From Variovorax sp. Root411 (lineage in GTDB: Bacteria > Pseudomonadota > Gammaproteobacteria > Burkholderiales > Burkholderiaceae_C): DNA of 64,000 nt. Within the stretch, counting starts at the first letter, position 1, and every line of letters begins with the position of its first letter. The notes beneath the pieces were generated by a model, which ran no database searches, was not told the DNA's origin, and saw only the letters and a program-made list of their open reading frames with translations. Made by a program: the position numbers and the translations under genes. The DNA lies in assembly GCF_001425205.1 (NCBI RefSeq), contig NZ_LMDW01000001.1, positions 125,928-189,927 on the forward strand, given 5' to 3'. Below are positions 22,541-31,525 of the stretch, one piece after another.

Positions 22541-23719
22541 ATGGGCACGCATGCGATCAAGGTGCCGGACCTCGGCGAGGGCATCGCCGAGGTGGAGCTG
22601 GTGGCGTGGCGCGTTCAGCCCGGCGACACGGTGGCCGAAGACCAGGTGCTGGCCGACGTGATGACGGACAAGGCCACCGTCGAGATTCCCTCGCCGGTCG
22701 CGGGCCAGGTGCTCGCGCTCGGCGGCGAAGTGGGGCAGCAGCTCGCGGTGGGCGCGGAGCTGATCCGGATCGACGTGGTGGCGGGCGGTGGGGCGCAGGC
22801 GCCTGCACCGGCACCGGCACCGGCCGAGCGCACCCCCCCATCGGCCGGCAAGCCGCTCGCCGCGCCCGCAGTGCGTCATCGAGCCGCGATCCTCCGCATC
22901 GATCTGCAGCAGGTACCGGGCAGCGGCGCGGACGGCCGCATCCTGCACGAAGACCTCGACGCCTGGCTGGTCCGCGGGCCCGGTTCGCAGGCGCCGAGTG
23001 CGGCGCGCTACGCAGAGCGCAACGACGAGGAGGCCGTGCCCGTGGCCGGCGTGCGCCGCCGCATCGCCCAGCGCATGCAGGATGCGATGCGCCGCATCCC
23101 GCACTTCACCTACGTCGAGGAAGTCGACGTGACCGAGCTGGAGCTGCTGCGCGCGCAGCTCAACGAACGCTGGGGCAGCGAGCGCGCGCACCTGACGCTG
23201 CTGCCGCTGCTGGTGCGTGCCATCGTGCTGGCGCTGCCGCGCTTCCCGCAGGTCAATGCCCGCTTCGACGACGAGGCGGGCGTGCTCACGCGCCACGGCG
23301 CGGTGCACGTCGGCATCGCGACCCAGACCGCGGTCGGCCTCATGGTGCCGGTGCTGCGCCACGCGGAGGCACGCGACCTCTGGTCCTGCGCGGCCGAGAT
23401 CGCGCGCCTGGCCGAGGCCGCGCGCGCGGGCCGCGCCACGCGCGACGAACTGAGCGGCTCGACCCTCACCGTCACCAGCCTCGGCGCACTGGGCGGCATT
23501 GCCTCCACGCCGATCATCAACGCGCCCGAGGTGGCCATCGTCGGCGTCAACCGCATCGTGCAGCGCCCGGTGATGCAGGGCGGCGCGGTGGCCGCGCGCC
23601 GCATGATGAACCTGTCCTCCTCCTTCGACCACCGCGTGGTCGATGGCCAGCTTGCGGCCGAATTCGTGCAGGCCGTGCGGGCTGCGCTCGAATGCCCGGC
23701 GCTGCTTTTTGTCGACTAG
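22541..23719 (+). CDS. bkdB: branched-chain 2-oxoacid dehydrogenase E2 (dihydrolipoyl acyltransferase)
   Basis: A 392-residue core subunit with one lipoyl domain (residues 1-78, lipoyl Lys44 in MTDKATVEIPS), an Ala-Pro-Glu linker, a peripheral-subunit-binding domain (APAVRHRAAI to GRILHEDL) and the acyltransferase domain ending with the catalytic DHRVVDG near residue 365. The Arg/His of the binding domain should hold E1 or E3. No lipoamide dehydrogenase gene follows, so the complex must borrow an E3 from elsewhere. Confidence 0.94.
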   Translation: MGTHAIKVPDLGEGIAEVELVAWRVQPGDTVAEDQVLADVMTDKATVEIPSPVAGQVLALGGEVGQQLAVGAELIRIDVVAGGGAQAPAPAPAPAERTPPSAGKPLAAPAVRHRAAILRIDLQQVPGSGADGRILHEDLDAWLVRGPGSQAPSAARYAERNDEEAVPVAGVRRRIAQRMQDAMRRIPHFTYVEEVDVTELELLRAQLNERWGSERAHLTLLPLLVRAIVLALPRFPQVNARFDDEAGVLTRHGAVHVGIATQTAVGLMVPVLRHAEARDLWSCAAEIARLAEAARAGRATRDELSGSTLTVTSLGALGGIASTPIINAPEVAIVGVNRIVQRPVMQGGAVAARRMMNLSSSFDHRVVDGQLAAEFVQAVRAALECPALLFVD

Positions 23720-23741
23720 CCGGCGTTCGAACGAACCGGCT
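23718..23741 (+). terminator. possible hairpin after the bkd operon
   Basis: AGCCGG (23718-23723) pairs with CCGGCT (23736-23741) around an internal palindrome CGTTCGAACG. There is no T-tract, so termination would need Rho or be weak. Confidence 0.35.
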
Positions 23742-23775
23742 GGACAGCGCGCTCTCACCTTGCCAAACTCCCCGC

Positions 23776-24138
23776 ATGGCCCTCCATCACGCATCATCCG
23801 GTCAGGTCGTGGCCCTCGGCACGCTCGACGTGCAGGCGGCGGAGACCCGCGCACTCCTGAAGGCCCGCGACCTCGAGATCATGTGGCTGGTGCTGCCGGC
23901 CGGCAAACAGGTTCCGCCGCACGCCGTCTCCACGTCGATGACCTTGCAGTGCATGCGCGGAAAGGTCGAGGTGCAGGTCGGCGGCAGCGTGAAGCTGCTG
24001 GAGGCCGACGAGGTCATGTACCTTGCCGGCGGCGTGACGCACGGCTTGCACGCGCTGGAAGACGCCCGGCTGCTGATGACCATCGTGCTGCCGGCCAGCC
24101 GCGCCGATGTGCCCAACTCTCCAGGAGACGCGAAATGA
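23776..24138 (+). CDS. cupin-domain protein, 120 aa
   Basis: A small single-domain cupin. The first block reads PAGKQVPPHAVSTSMTLQCM and the second contains EVMYLAGGVTHGLHALED, giving the usual double-stranded beta-helix with a histidine-poor metal site. Small cupins of this kind are found as cytoplasmic metal-binding or sugar-binding proteins; the ligand is unknown. It follows the bkd operon after a 56-bp gap and is followed by a decayed gene fragment. Confidence 0.72.
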   Translation: MALHHASSGQVVALGTLDVQAAETRALLKARDLEIMWLVLPAGKQVPPHAVSTSMTLQCMRGKVEVQVGGSVKLLEADEVMYLAGGVTHGLHALEDARLLMTIVLPASRADVPNSPGDAK

Positions 24139-24151
24139 CCAGCAGGAACAC

Positions 24152-24258
24152 GATCTCGATCCCGATCCCGATCCCGCGGCGGCCAAGCGCGCGTTCGACG
24201 CGATGATGACCATGGGAAGATCGACATCGCCGCGATAGAGGCGGCTCGGCGCGGCTGA
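24152..24258 (+). pseudogene. frameshifted C-terminal remnant of a VOC/PhnB-like gene
   Basis: The frame from 24152 reads DLDPDPDPAAAKRAFDAMMT. After the loss of one base near 24215 the homologous end KIDIAAIEAARRG and a stop continue in another frame. This pattern (DPDPAAAKRAF.AMM.MGKIDIAAIEAA) is the C-terminal tail of PhnB-like VOC proteins. The rest of the gene is missing, so it is a scar about 35 codons long directly after the cupin gene. Confidence 0.55.
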
Positions 24259-24275
24259 CCCGAAGCACTCGACCA

Positions 24276-24851
24276 TCACCTGTCCAAGCCGAGCCACGCG
24301 CGCAGTTCCTCCCGGGCGGCGGCGAAATCGCCTTGATACGCCGGATTCCCCTGGATCAGGACCGCGATCATCGTCGCCAGGCGTCGACCTGCCTCGATAT
24401 CGCTCGGGTAGTGAACGCCACCGAGCACGCGGTTCTCGCCGAACTCACTGGCACGCGCGAAGATCTGCGCGCGTTTTTCCGGAACCATCTCGGCCAGCAC
24501 GATGCCCGCCAGATAGGCGAAGGTCGAATGGCCGCTCGGGTAGGAGCCGCTGGAGACGCTCTGCTCCAGATCGGCGATGGATCGCTCTGCCTGCACTGGC
24601 GTGCGCTGCTGCTGCAGCACGAGCATCTGCTCGATCTCGCGCCGAGTAACCGCTTCATCGGGAGGCGGTGCCAAAAAGCGCGTGGTGTCGATCTGCCCTG
24701 CATCGAGGTAGGTCTTGTCCCTGGCCGGCGAGACGACGGTCTTTTCGCCGACCAGCGGCGGCACTCCGGTCGGCGACGGCACCTGCGTCGTGCAGGCGGT
24801 GAACAAGAAGGTGACAAGGGACAGCCAGCAGAGCTTGCGGGTGATGCGCAT
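24276..24851 (-). CDS. class A acid phosphatase-like PAP2 lipoprotein
   Basis: A 191-residue exported protein. The N-terminus (MRITRKLCWLSLVTFLFTAC) is a signal peptide ending in a lipobox-like FTAC. The phosphatase signature is seen as GSYPSGHSTFAY (motif 2) and ENRVLGGVHYPSD (motif 3; the usual SR is NR here). Motif 1 is weakly conserved. It should hydrolyse phosphomonoesters in the periplasm. The start is at 24851; an open extension further upstream lacks a signal peptide and is not used. Confidence 0.82.
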   Translation of the reverse strand: MRITRKLCWLSLVTFLFTACTTQVPSPTGVPPLVGEKTVVSPARDKTYLDAGQIDTTRFLAPPPDEAVTRREIEQMLVLQQQRTPVQAERSIADLEQSVSSGSYPSGHSTFAYLAGIVLAEMVPEKRAQIFARASEFGENRVLGGVHYPSDIEAGRRLATMIAVLIQGNPAYQGDFAAAREELRAWLGLDR

Positions 24852-24967
24852 CGAGGGTCTCCATTCGGTGGGGCGACTCAAAGTAGCAGAGCAGGTGGCC
24901 TCCTTCCAATCACGTCTTCTGATGGCTGCCATAAGGGCATCGCACCCGGCACGCGCCGGGCGAAAAG

Positions 24968-25455
24968 CTAGGCCGCGAATTGCCGGCACTGCGCCAATTC
25001 GATGTCGAGCGTGATGTCGGTGCCGACAGGATGGCGCGACGTGCCGCGATGATGCGGTTCGTCCACCAGCACGACGTGATCGCCTATGCGCACTCGGTAG
25101 CGGACGGCCCTGCCCAGGAATTCGAGGTTCTCCACCATGCCTTCGAGCCAGGTGTAGCGGGCGTCGTGCACGTCGTCTTGACGGCCGATCTTCACGGCAT
25201 GCGGGCGGAAGCCGATGGAAAACCGTGAGGCGGCTGGCGTGCCCGGCCGCAGCGGCACGCGGAGTTCGCCGACATCTTCAACGTCGAGCAGCAGCGCCCC
25301 GCCTTGCCGGGAGCGCGCAAAGCCGGTGAGCAGTTTCCATTGGCCGACTGCACGGGCAACGGCCGTGTTGGCCGGGTAGTCGTACAGGCTGATGGGGCTG
25401 CCGACCTGCTGGATGACACCGTTGTCCAGCCAGGTGTAGGAAAGGGGCGCGTCGG
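24968..25455 (-). pseudogene. truncated ABC ATPase: C-terminal TOBE part only
   Basis: The frame holds only the end of an importer ATPase: DNGVIQQVGSPISLYDYPAN, then TAVARAVG, followed by a TOBE-like region (FSIGFRPHAVKIGR, VENLEFLGRAVRYRVRIGD). Walker A, signature and Walker B motifs are absent. Upstream the frame runs antisense into the transglycosylase gene and has no credible start. The upper boundary near 25455 is approximate. It resembles the end of a polyamine/sugar-type (PotA/UgpC) ATPase and is a gene remnant. Confidence 0.72.
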
Positions 25456-25502
25456 CGCGTGAGAACGGCTTGCCGCGGGGCGTCGCGGGTGAGAATTCGC
25501 GA

Positions 25503-26816
25503 ATGCATCCAGCCAGCAGCACCTCCTTCCCGCATTCCACCCGGCTCGCGCTTGCGGCCGGGGCCATCGCCGCGCTCCTAGCAGGCTGCGCTTCCGCTCC
25601 ACCCGGATCCGCAACGCAGCCGCCGGGCTCGACAGCGGGTGCACGGCCCGCAACCACGCCCATGCCTGCCGGCCCGGATGCGGCCGCGCTCGAACAGCAG
25701 CGTTTCGCAAAGTGGATCGCGGACTTCCGTGCCACCGCGCGCACGGCAGGCATCAGCGAGGCCACGTTGCGAAGCGCCTTCGACCCGGTGCAGTTTCTGC
25801 CGCGAGTCATCGAACTGGACCGCGCCCAGCCCGAGTTCACGCGCACCGCCTGGGACTATCTCGACAACACCGTCTCGCCCCAGCGCATTGCAACGGGCCA
25901 GGACAAGCTGCAGCAGGTTCGCGCCGAAGCCGATGCGGCCGCCGCGCGCTACAGCGTACCGGGCACCATCGTCGTCGCTATCTGGGGCATGGAAAGCAAC
26001 TACGGCGGCAACTACGGCAGCACGCCGGTCATCGATGCGCTGGCCACGCTCGGCTTCGAGGGCCGCCGCGAAGACTGGGCGCGCCGCGAACTGCTGGCGG
26101 CGCTGAAGATTCTCGACAGCGGCGACATCGCGCGCGACCGCATGATTGGCTCCTGGGCGGGCGCCATGGGCCAGACCCAATTCCTGCCATCGAACTTCCT
26201 GGCCTACGCGGTGGATGCCGACGGCGACGGGCGGCGCGACATCTGGGGCAGCATGCCCGATGTCGTGGCCTCGACGGCAAACTTCCTCGCGCGATCGGGC
26301 TGGCAGGCCGGCATGCCGTGGGGCGTGGAGGTCCGGCTGCCGATGGGCTTCGATTACGGCCGCGCCGACATGGCCGTGCGCCAGTCCACCGCGCAGTGGA
26401 CGGCCGAGGGGCTCAGGGCCATGGACGATCGGCCGCTGCCGGAGTTTGCCGATGGCGCGGTGCTGCTGCCCGCGGGTGCCCAGGGACCAGCCTTCCTGGT
26501 CGGGCCGAACTTTCGTGCCGTGCTGCGCTACAACAACTCGATCAACTATGCGCTCGCGGTGGGCCTGCTCGCGCAGCGCCTCGGCGGCGGCCCGGACGTG
26601 CAGGTGCCGTGGCCAAGGAACCTGGCGGCGCTCTCTCGCAGCCAGATGACCGAGCTGCAGACCGCGCTCAACCAGCGCGGCTTTGCCACCGGCGCGGCCG
26701 ATGGCGTCATGGGGCCCGCCACCCGTGAAGGGCTGCGCCGCTACCAGCGCAGCGTCGGCTTGCCCGCGGATGGCTATCCGAGCGCAGAGCTGCTGCAGCG
26801 CTTGCAGCCGCCGTAG
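25503..26816 (+). CDS. MltB-type lytic murein transglycosylase with peptidoglycan-binding domain
   Basis: A 437-residue lipoprotein that cleaves the glycan chain of murein to 1,6-anhydro products. The signal peptide ends with the lipobox LAGC at about residues 26-29. The SLT_2/MltB domain spans about 65-360, with catalytic Glu164 in IWGMESNYGG and the substrate-cleft motif WAGAMGQTQFLPSNFL. A PG_binding_1 domain forms the C-terminus (LQTALNQRGFATGAADGVMG). The start is ATG at 25503, directly before the signal peptide. Confidence 0.93.
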   Translation: MHPASSTSFPHSTRLALAAGAIAALLAGCASAPPGSATQPPGSTAGARPATTPMPAGPDAAALEQQRFAKWIADFRATARTAGISEATLRSAFDPVQFLPRVIELDRAQPEFTRTAWDYLDNTVSPQRIATGQDKLQQVRAEADAAAARYSVPGTIVVAIWGMESNYGGNYGSTPVIDALATLGFEGRREDWARRELLAALKILDSGDIARDRMIGSWAGAMGQTQFLPSNFLAYAVDADGDGRRDIWGSMPDVVASTANFLARSGWQAGMPWGVEVRLPMGFDYGRADMAVRQSTAQWTAEGLRAMDDRPLPEFADGAVLLPAGAQGPAFLVGPNFRAVLRYNNSINYALAVGLLAQRLGGGPDVQVPWPRNLAALSRSQMTELQTALNQRGFATGAADGVMGPATREGLRRYQRSVGLPADGYPSAELLQRLQPP

Positions 26817-26857
26817 CGCTCGCGCGGACCGGTCACACCAACAGGAGACAGGAACGC

Positions 26858-26974
26858 GTGCACACCTTCTCTCGCACCGGCCTGGCTGTGGGCGCGATGC
26901 TCGCAGCCCCGGCCGTCGGCGGCTGCGCCTCGAGCACCTACGTCTCGCGGGCGAATCCGGCAGCTTCTTCAGCC
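26858..26974 (+). pseudogene. possible truncated lipoprotein gene (signal peptide only)
   Basis: GTG at 26858 after AGGAGA starts MHTFSRTGLAVGAMLAAPAV and then GGCASSTYVS, a good lipoprotein signal peptide with lipobox VGGC. From about 26970 the frame runs antisense into the SMP-30 gene and its composition turns unnatural. I read it as the beginning of a lipoprotein gene whose body was lost when the pentose locus was joined here. Confidence 0.45.
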
Positions 26975-27898
26975 CGCGAACAATGCCGCCGGCACCCCGG
27001 GGCTGCCGATTCGCACCCTGAACAATCCACCCGCCAGCGGCTCGGCCGCTTGCTGTTCGGCCGTGAGCCCATTGCGCGCGGTCGTGATGTAGAGCGTGCA
27101 CAGGTCGGCATCGCCGAAGGCGCAATCGGTGACGTGGCTCGCGGGCAGCGGAATGCGGCACAGCTCGGTCGCGCTCATCGGGTCGTGGCAGGTCACGCAG
27201 GAGCCGCCCCAATGCGCGATCCAGAGGCGGCCGGCCGCGTCGGTGGTCATGCCGTCGGGCAGGCCATCGGGCTTCGGGAAGCGGTGCCACACGCGCCGGT
27301 TCGACACCGTGCCCGCCTCCACGTCGAAGTCGTAGGCGTAGAGGTTGTTGCGCACCGTGTTGTTGAAGTACATCGTGCGCCCGTCGGCCGACCACGTCGG
27401 GCCGTTGGTCACCTCGAAGCCGTCGTCGTGCCTCGTGCAGCGGCCGTCGGCGTCGTAGCGGTAGAGCGCGCCGGTGGGTGCCTGGCAGTCGAAGTCCATG
27501 CTGCCGCCCCAGAAGCGGCCGCGGCTGTCGCACTTGCCGTCGTTGAAGCGGTTGCCGGTGCGCTCGGGCTCGGGCTGGTGCAGGTAGCGCGGCTTCGCGT
27601 CGTCGCCGGGCTCGGTGGTGTCGAACAGCGCGAAGCCGCGGCGCAGCGTGACGACGAGGCCCGGAGCCGAGGCGCGCTCGGCGATGGCGGTGATTTCCTC
27701 GTCGAAGGTCCAGGTGCGCTGCGCGCCGCTGGCGGGGTCGTAGCGGAACAGTCGCGGCGTGAGGATGTCGATCCAGTAGAGCGCCTGCTCGCGCTGCGAC
27801 CACATCGTGCCCTCGCCGAGGTTGGCACCGGCGGGCCAGATGCATTCGGCTTCGCCATCGATCGAAGGGGGAAGGATGCCTGTCTCTTGCTTGTTCAT
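26969..27898 (-). CDS. SMP-30/gluconolactonase-family sugar lactonase
   Basis: A 309-residue six-bladed beta-propeller that opens aldonolactones. Metal-ligand regions are visible: LGEG near residue 28, RFNDGKCDSRGRFWGGS, and PDGMTTDAAGRLW. The start is ATG at 27898 (MNKQETGILPPSIDGEA) with GAGGA upstream; a longer frame to the right is antisense to the dehydrogenase gene. It stands divergent from the sugar dehydrogenase (28031). With the dehydratases at 40 and 42 kb it supplies the second step of the pentose pathway, hydrolysing L-arabino- or D-xylonolactone. Confidence 0.9.
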   Translation of the reverse strand: MNKQETGILPPSIDGEAECIWPAGANLGEGTMWSQREQALYWIDILTPRLFRYDPASGAQRTWTFDEEITAIAERASAPGLVVTLRRGFALFDTTEPGDDAKPRYLHQPEPERTGNRFNDGKCDSRGRFWGGSMDFDCQAPTGALYRYDADGRCTRHDDGFEVTNGPTWSADGRTMYFNNTVRNNLYAYDFDVEAGTVSNRRVWHRFPKPDGLPDGMTTDAAGRLWIAHWGGSCVTCHDPMSATELCRIPLPASHVTDCAFGDADLCTLYITTARNGLTAEQQAAEPLAGGLFRVRIGSPGVPAALFAG

Positions 27899-27937
27899 TT
27901 GCTTTTCCTCGTCATGTCTTCTTGACTCGGCGGATCG

Positions 27938-28002
27938 TATCAAGGCATATTGATAACTGAAATTTAAAATTGAGGCATTGATGCATATGCATTTTGCAAT
28001 GT
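27938..28002. promoter_or_regulatory. AT-rich divergent promoter region with dyads
   Basis: Between the lactonase and dehydrogenase genes lies an AT-rich block. It has an 18-bp dyad TATCAA-N6-TTGATA at 27938-27955 and a 12-bp palindrome ATGCATATGCAT near 27982-27993. The dyad resembles a LysR-type operator, and the GbpR-like regulator encoded at 28913 is the obvious candidate to bind here. Confidence 0.45.
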
Positions 28003-28030
28003 CACCTGCCGAGCACTCTGGAGACTTTTC

Positions 28031-28804
28031 TTGAATTCCCCCCAACTTTCCATTTATCCCAGCCTGAAAGACCGCGCCGTTTTCGTCACCGGTGGCGGCA
28101 GCGGCATTGGCGCGGCCATCGTCACTGCCTTCGCGGCGCAGGGCGCGCGCGTCGCCTTCATCGACATCGCCGAGGGTTCCAGCGCGGCGCTTGCACGGCA
28201 GATCGAGGACGCCGGCCACGCTGCGCCCTGGTGGCGCGCCTGCGACGTGCGCGACATCGCCGCGCTGCAGAAGGCCGTTGCCGACGCCGCCGCCGAACTC
28301 GGCGACTTCGCGGTGCTGGTCAACAACGTGGCGAGCGACGACCGCCACACGCTCGAATCGGTCACGCCCGACTATTACGACAACCGCATGGCCATCAACG
28401 AGCGGCCGGCCCTGTTCGCGATCCAGTCGGTGGTGCCGGGCATGAAGCGGCTGGGCTTCGGCTCGGTGGTCAACCTGGGCTCCACGGGCTGGCAGACGAA
28501 GGGCTCGGGCTACCCTTGCTACGCGATCGCCAAGTCGTCGGTGAACGGCCTCACGCGCGGGCTGGCGGTAGACCTGGGCCGCGACCGCATCCGCATCAAC
28601 ACCGTGTCGCCCGGCTGGGTGATGACCGAGCGTCAGGTGAAGCTGTGGCTCGACGACGAAGGCGAACAGTCGCTCAAGCGCAACCAGTGCCTGCCCGACA
28701 AGCTGATGCCGGAAGACATCGCACGCATGGTGCTGTTCCTGGCATCGGACGACGCGAAGATGTGCACGGCTCAGGAGTTCACCGTGGACGCCGGCTGGAC
28801 CTGA
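28031..28804 (+). CDS. SDR-family pentose 1-dehydrogenase (XylB-like)
   Basis: A 257-residue short-chain dehydrogenase. The NAD(P)-binding motif is TGGGSGIG at about residue 20, and the catalytic residues are Ser151, Tyr164 and Lys168 (YAIAK). The N-terminus (IYPSLK), the DDRH motif near residue 103 and the end AQEFTVDAGW closely resemble Caulobacter XylB-type D-xylose dehydrogenase. It should oxidise an aldopentose to the lactone hydrolysed by the neighbouring SMP-30 enzyme. The dehydratase of this locus is of the L-arabinonate type, so L-arabinose is as likely a substrate as D-xylose. The start is TTG at 28031. Confidence 0.88.
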   Translation: MNSPQLSIYPSLKDRAVFVTGGGSGIGAAIVTAFAAQGARVAFIDIAEGSSAALARQIEDAGHAAPWWRACDVRDIAALQKAVADAAAELGDFAVLVNNVASDDRHTLESVTPDYYDNRMAINERPALFAIQSVVPGMKRLGFGSVVNLGSTGWQTKGSGYPCYAIAKSSVNGLTRGLAVDLGRDRIRINTVSPGWVMTERQVKLWLDDEGEQSLKRNQCLPDKLMPEDIARMVLFLASDDAKMCTAQEFTVDAGWT

Positions 28805-28829
28805 ACGGAATTGCTGTGCGTGGAATGCC

Positions 28830-28912
28830 GCGGAACCGGCTTTGCCGGGCCGCTGGCGTTGCCCCCTGCAAGGGGGTTGGCGAAGCGACACGAAGTGCGC
28901 GAAGACTGGGGG
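28830..28912. repeat. intergenic palindromic repeat between convergent genes
   Basis: Contains CCGGCTTTGCCGG-type and CCCCCTGCAAGGGGG hairpins, followed by GGCGAAGCGACACGAAGTG. This composition recurs between genes in Comamonadaceae as far as I recall. It fills the gap between the SDR and LysR stops and could act as a bidirectional terminator. Confidence 0.5.
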
Positions 28913-29872
28913 TTAGTCCAGTTCCAGCTTCCGCCCGTACACGCTCATGGCCGCCGTCTTCAGCGCCTTCATCATCACCTTCGCCGCCGGCGACGGCAGC
29001 CGGTCGGTGCGCGTGATGATGCCGAAGGCATCCATGTGGCAGGGCATGTCCAGCGGCAGCAGCGACACGATGCCGTGCGCGGCGTAGTAGCGCGCCACGT
29101 CGGTCGCCAGCACCGCCACCATGTCGCTCTGCTGCAGCATGCGTGTGATGAAGAGCAGGGCCGAGCTCTCGATGGTGTTGGTCGGCGGCGCGAGGCCTAC
29201 CTCCTGGAACATCAGCTCGAAGCGGTGGCGCAGCACGCTGCCCGAGGGCGGCACGATCCAGCCTGCGCTCACGACGTCGCGCAGCGTGAGCCCGCTCACG
29301 CCGAGCAGCGAATGGCCCGGGCGCACCAGCGCGCACACGGGCTCCTCGGTCAGGGCCTCGTAGCGCAGCTGCGACTTGTCGTGTTCGGCGAACAGTCGCG
29401 CCACCAGGATGTCGAGCTTGCCCTGCTCCAGCCGTTCGATCAGCACCGGGCTGGTCTCGATCTCCAGCGACACGCGCAGGTCGGGCTGCTCGCGCTTGAC
29501 CATCGCCACGGCGGGCGGCATGAGCGTGAGGCCCGGCGCGGTGATGGCGCCCACGTTCACCTGGCCGAAGCGGCCGGCCTTGAGCGCCGTGAGCTCGTCG
29601 TGCGCCTGGTTCAGGCTCGCGAGTGCCACGCGGGCGTGGCGGATCATGGTCTCGCCGTACCAGGTCGGGCGCATGCCGCGCGGCAGGCGGTCGAACAGCG
29701 GCACCTCCAGCACGTCCTCCAGGTCCTTCAGCAGCTTGGAGGCGGCGGGCTGCGTCATGTTGAGCACCTGCGCCGCGCGATGGATGTTGCCTTCCTCGGC
29801 CAGCGCCACGAGCAGCAGCAGTTGCCGGGTCTTGAGGCGGGCGCGGATGAACCAGTGGTTGTAGTTGGTCAT
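28913..29872 (-). CDS. LysR-type regulator, GbpR-like
   Basis: A 319-residue LysR protein. The HTH lies at about residues 17-75 (LLVALAEEGNIHRAAQVLN, MTQPAASKLLKDLE), followed by an effector-binding domain. The slightly long N-terminus (MTNYNHWFIRARLKTRQLLL) and the gene context match GbpR, the galactose-binding-protein regulator that controls ChvE/SbpA-type sugar transport. It is divergent from the aldehyde dehydrogenase and transport operon, with two candidate operators in the 148-bp gap. It probably responds to a sugar or pathway intermediate such as L-arabinose. Confidence 0.85.
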   Translation of the reverse strand: MTNYNHWFIRARLKTRQLLLLVALAEEGNIHRAAQVLNMTQPAASKLLKDLEDVLEVPLFDRLPRGMRPTWYGETMIRHARVALASLNQAHDELTALKAGRFGQVNVGAITAPGLTLMPPAVAMVKREQPDLRVSLEIETSPVLIERLEQGKLDILVARLFAEHDKSQLRYEALTEEPVCALVRPGHSLLGVSGLTLRDVVSAGWIVPPSGSVLRHRFELMFQEVGLAPPTNTIESSALLFITRMLQQSDMVAVLATDVARYYAAHGIVSLLPLDMPCHMDAFGIITRTDRLPSPAAKVMMKALKTAAMSVYGRKLELD

Positions 29873-29925
29873 GTCTCTTTGGCTTGAAACGAAGGACTGA
29901 TCGGGTTTTCCAGAATCCTATGATC

Positions 29926-29970
29926 GATATCCATTTTGCTTAAAAAACAATTGGATTGATATCAATTTTG
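29926..29970. promoter_or_regulatory. paired operator-like direct repeats between gbpR-like gene and operon
   Basis: GATATCCATTTTG at 29926-29938 and GATATCAATTTTG at 29958-29970 match at 12 of 13 positions and start 32 bases apart, three helical turns. The second contains the perfect palindrome TTGATATCAA. Repeats in phase in the divergent region of a LysR gene are expected for its binding sites. Confidence 0.6.
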
Positions 29971-30020
29971 TTCCTAGACTCGCCGCACATCCAGAACTAC
30001 AGAGACAAGGCCCCGCCCCG

Positions 30021-31475
30021 GTGATTCACGGCGAGCTCCATCAGAACGTGCGGCAGTACATCAATGGCCGCTGGGAAACCAGCGCGACCACGGGTGTGAG
30101 CACCAATCCCTCGGACACCAGCGAAGTGGTGGCCGAGTACGCACGCGCCGATCGCCGTCAGGCCGAAGCCGCCATCCGCGCGGCCACCGAGGCCTTTCCC
30201 CATTGGAGCCACAGCACGCCGCAGCGGCGCGCCGACGTGCTCGACCGCATCGGCGCGGAGCTGCTCGCACGCAAGGACGACCTGGGCCTGCTGCTGGCGC
30301 GCGAGGTGGGCAAGACCCTGCCCGAGGCGGTGGCCGAGGTGGCGCGCGCGGGCCAGATCTTCAAGTTCTTTGCTGGCGAGGCCCTGCGTGGCGGTGGCGG
30401 CGAGAACGTGGCCTCGGTGCGCGCGGGTGTGCAGGTCGACGTCACGCGCGAGCCGGTCGGCGTGGTCGGGCTCATCACGCCGTGGAACTCGCCCTTCGTC
30501 ATTCCCGCCTGGAAGATTGCGCCCGCGCTGGCCTATGGCAACAGCGTGGTGTTCAAGCCGGCCGAACTGGTGCCGGCCTGCGGCTGGGCGCTGGCCGAGA
30601 TCATCAGCCGCGCCGCCTTGCCGGCCGGCGCCTTCAACCTCGTGATGGGCAGCGGCCGCGAGGTGGGGCAGGCGCTGGTCGACAGCGCGCTGGTCGATGC
30701 GCTGAGCTTCACGGGCTCGATGGCCAACGGCGAGCGCGTCTTGCAGGCCGCTGCCGCGAGGCGCGCCAAGGTGCAGCTCGAAACGGGCGGCAAGAACGCG
30801 CTGGTGGTGCTGGCCGATGCCGACCTCGACCGCGCCGTCGATTGCGCGGTGCAGGGCGCCTACTTTTCCGCCGGCCAGCGCTGCACCGCGTCGAGCCGGC
30901 TCATCGTCGAGGCGGCGGTGCACGATGCCTTCGTGGCCAAGCTGCGCCAGCGGCTCAAGACGCTGAAGATCGGCCATGCGCTGGAGCGCGGCGTCGACAT
31001 CGGGCCGGTGGCCGACGAAGAGCGCCTTGCGCAGGACCTCGCCTGGGTCGAGGTGGCGCGCGAAGAGGGTGCCGAGCACGTGTGGGGCGGCGAGGCGCTC
31101 GAACGCGCCACCGCCGGCCACTACATGAGCCCCGCGCTGTTCCTGGCCAAGCCGGCGCACCGCATCGCGCGCGAGGAAATCTTCGGCCCGCTGGCCTGCG
31201 TGCTGCGCGCCGACGACTACGACGACGCGCTCGCGCTGTGCAACGACACGCCCTTCGGCCTGTGCGCGGGCATCTGCACCAATTCGCTGAAGCACGCGAT
31301 GCATTTCAGGCGCCATGCCGTGGTCGGCATGACGATGGTCAATCTGCCGACCGCGGGGGTGGATTTCCACGTGCCCTTCGGCGGCCGCAAGGGGTCGGGC
31401 TACGGGCCGCGCGAACAAGGGCGCCACGCCGCGGAGTTCTACACGACGGTGAAGACCGGCTACATGCTGGCCTGA
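30021..31475 (+). CDS. aldehyde dehydrogenase, probable 2-oxoglutarate semialdehyde dehydrogenase
   Basis: A 484-residue NAD(P)-dependent aldehyde dehydrogenase. The catalytic Cys288 lies in [10 protein letters not shown], the general base Glu254 in LETGGKNA, and cofactor-binding blocks are ITPWNSPF and [11 protein letters not shown]. In this locus it fits the last step of the Weimberg-type pentose pathway, oxidising 2-oxoglutarate semialdehyde to 2-oxoglutarate. The start is GTG at 30021, 148 bp from the divergent LysR gene. It heads the long transport and dehydratase operon. Sequence alone cannot exclude a different aldehyde. Confidence 0.88.
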   Translation: MIHGELHQNVRQYINGRWETSATTGVSTNPSDTSEVVAEYARADRRQAEAAIRAATEAFPHWSHSTPQRRADVLDRIGAELLARKDDLGLLLAREVGKTLPEAVAEVARAGQIFKFFAGEALRGGGGENVASVRAGVQVDVTREPVGVVGLITPWNSPFVIPAWKIAPALAYGNSVVFKPAELVPACGWALAEIISRAALPAGAFNLVMGSGREVGQALVDSALVDALSFTGSMANGERVLQAAAARRAKVQLETGGKNALVVLADADLDRAVDCAVQGAYFSAGQRCTASSRLIVEAAVHDAFVAKLRQRLKTLKIGHALERGVDIGPVADEERLAQDLAWVEVAREEGAEHVWGGEALERATAGHYMSPALFLAKPAHRIAREEIFGPLACVLRADDYDDALALCNDTPFGLCAGICTNSLKHAMHFRRHAVVGMTMVNLPTAGVDFHVPFGGRKGSGYGPREQGRHAAEFYTTVKTGYMLA

Positions 31476-31525
31476 GCCACAAAAAAACTGTTCTCAACAA
31501 GCAAGTCAACAGAAGGAGATATCCC

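Noticed and set aside
24155..24182. GATCCC repeats as a microsatellite or phase-variation tract
   Set aside because: The repeat encodes the DPDPDP stretch expected in VOC tails, so it is explained by the decayed gene.
26858..27925. A 355-residue lipoprotein reading through the SMP-30 gene
   Set aside because: Only the first 35 or so codons look natural; the rest is antisense to the conserved lactonase.
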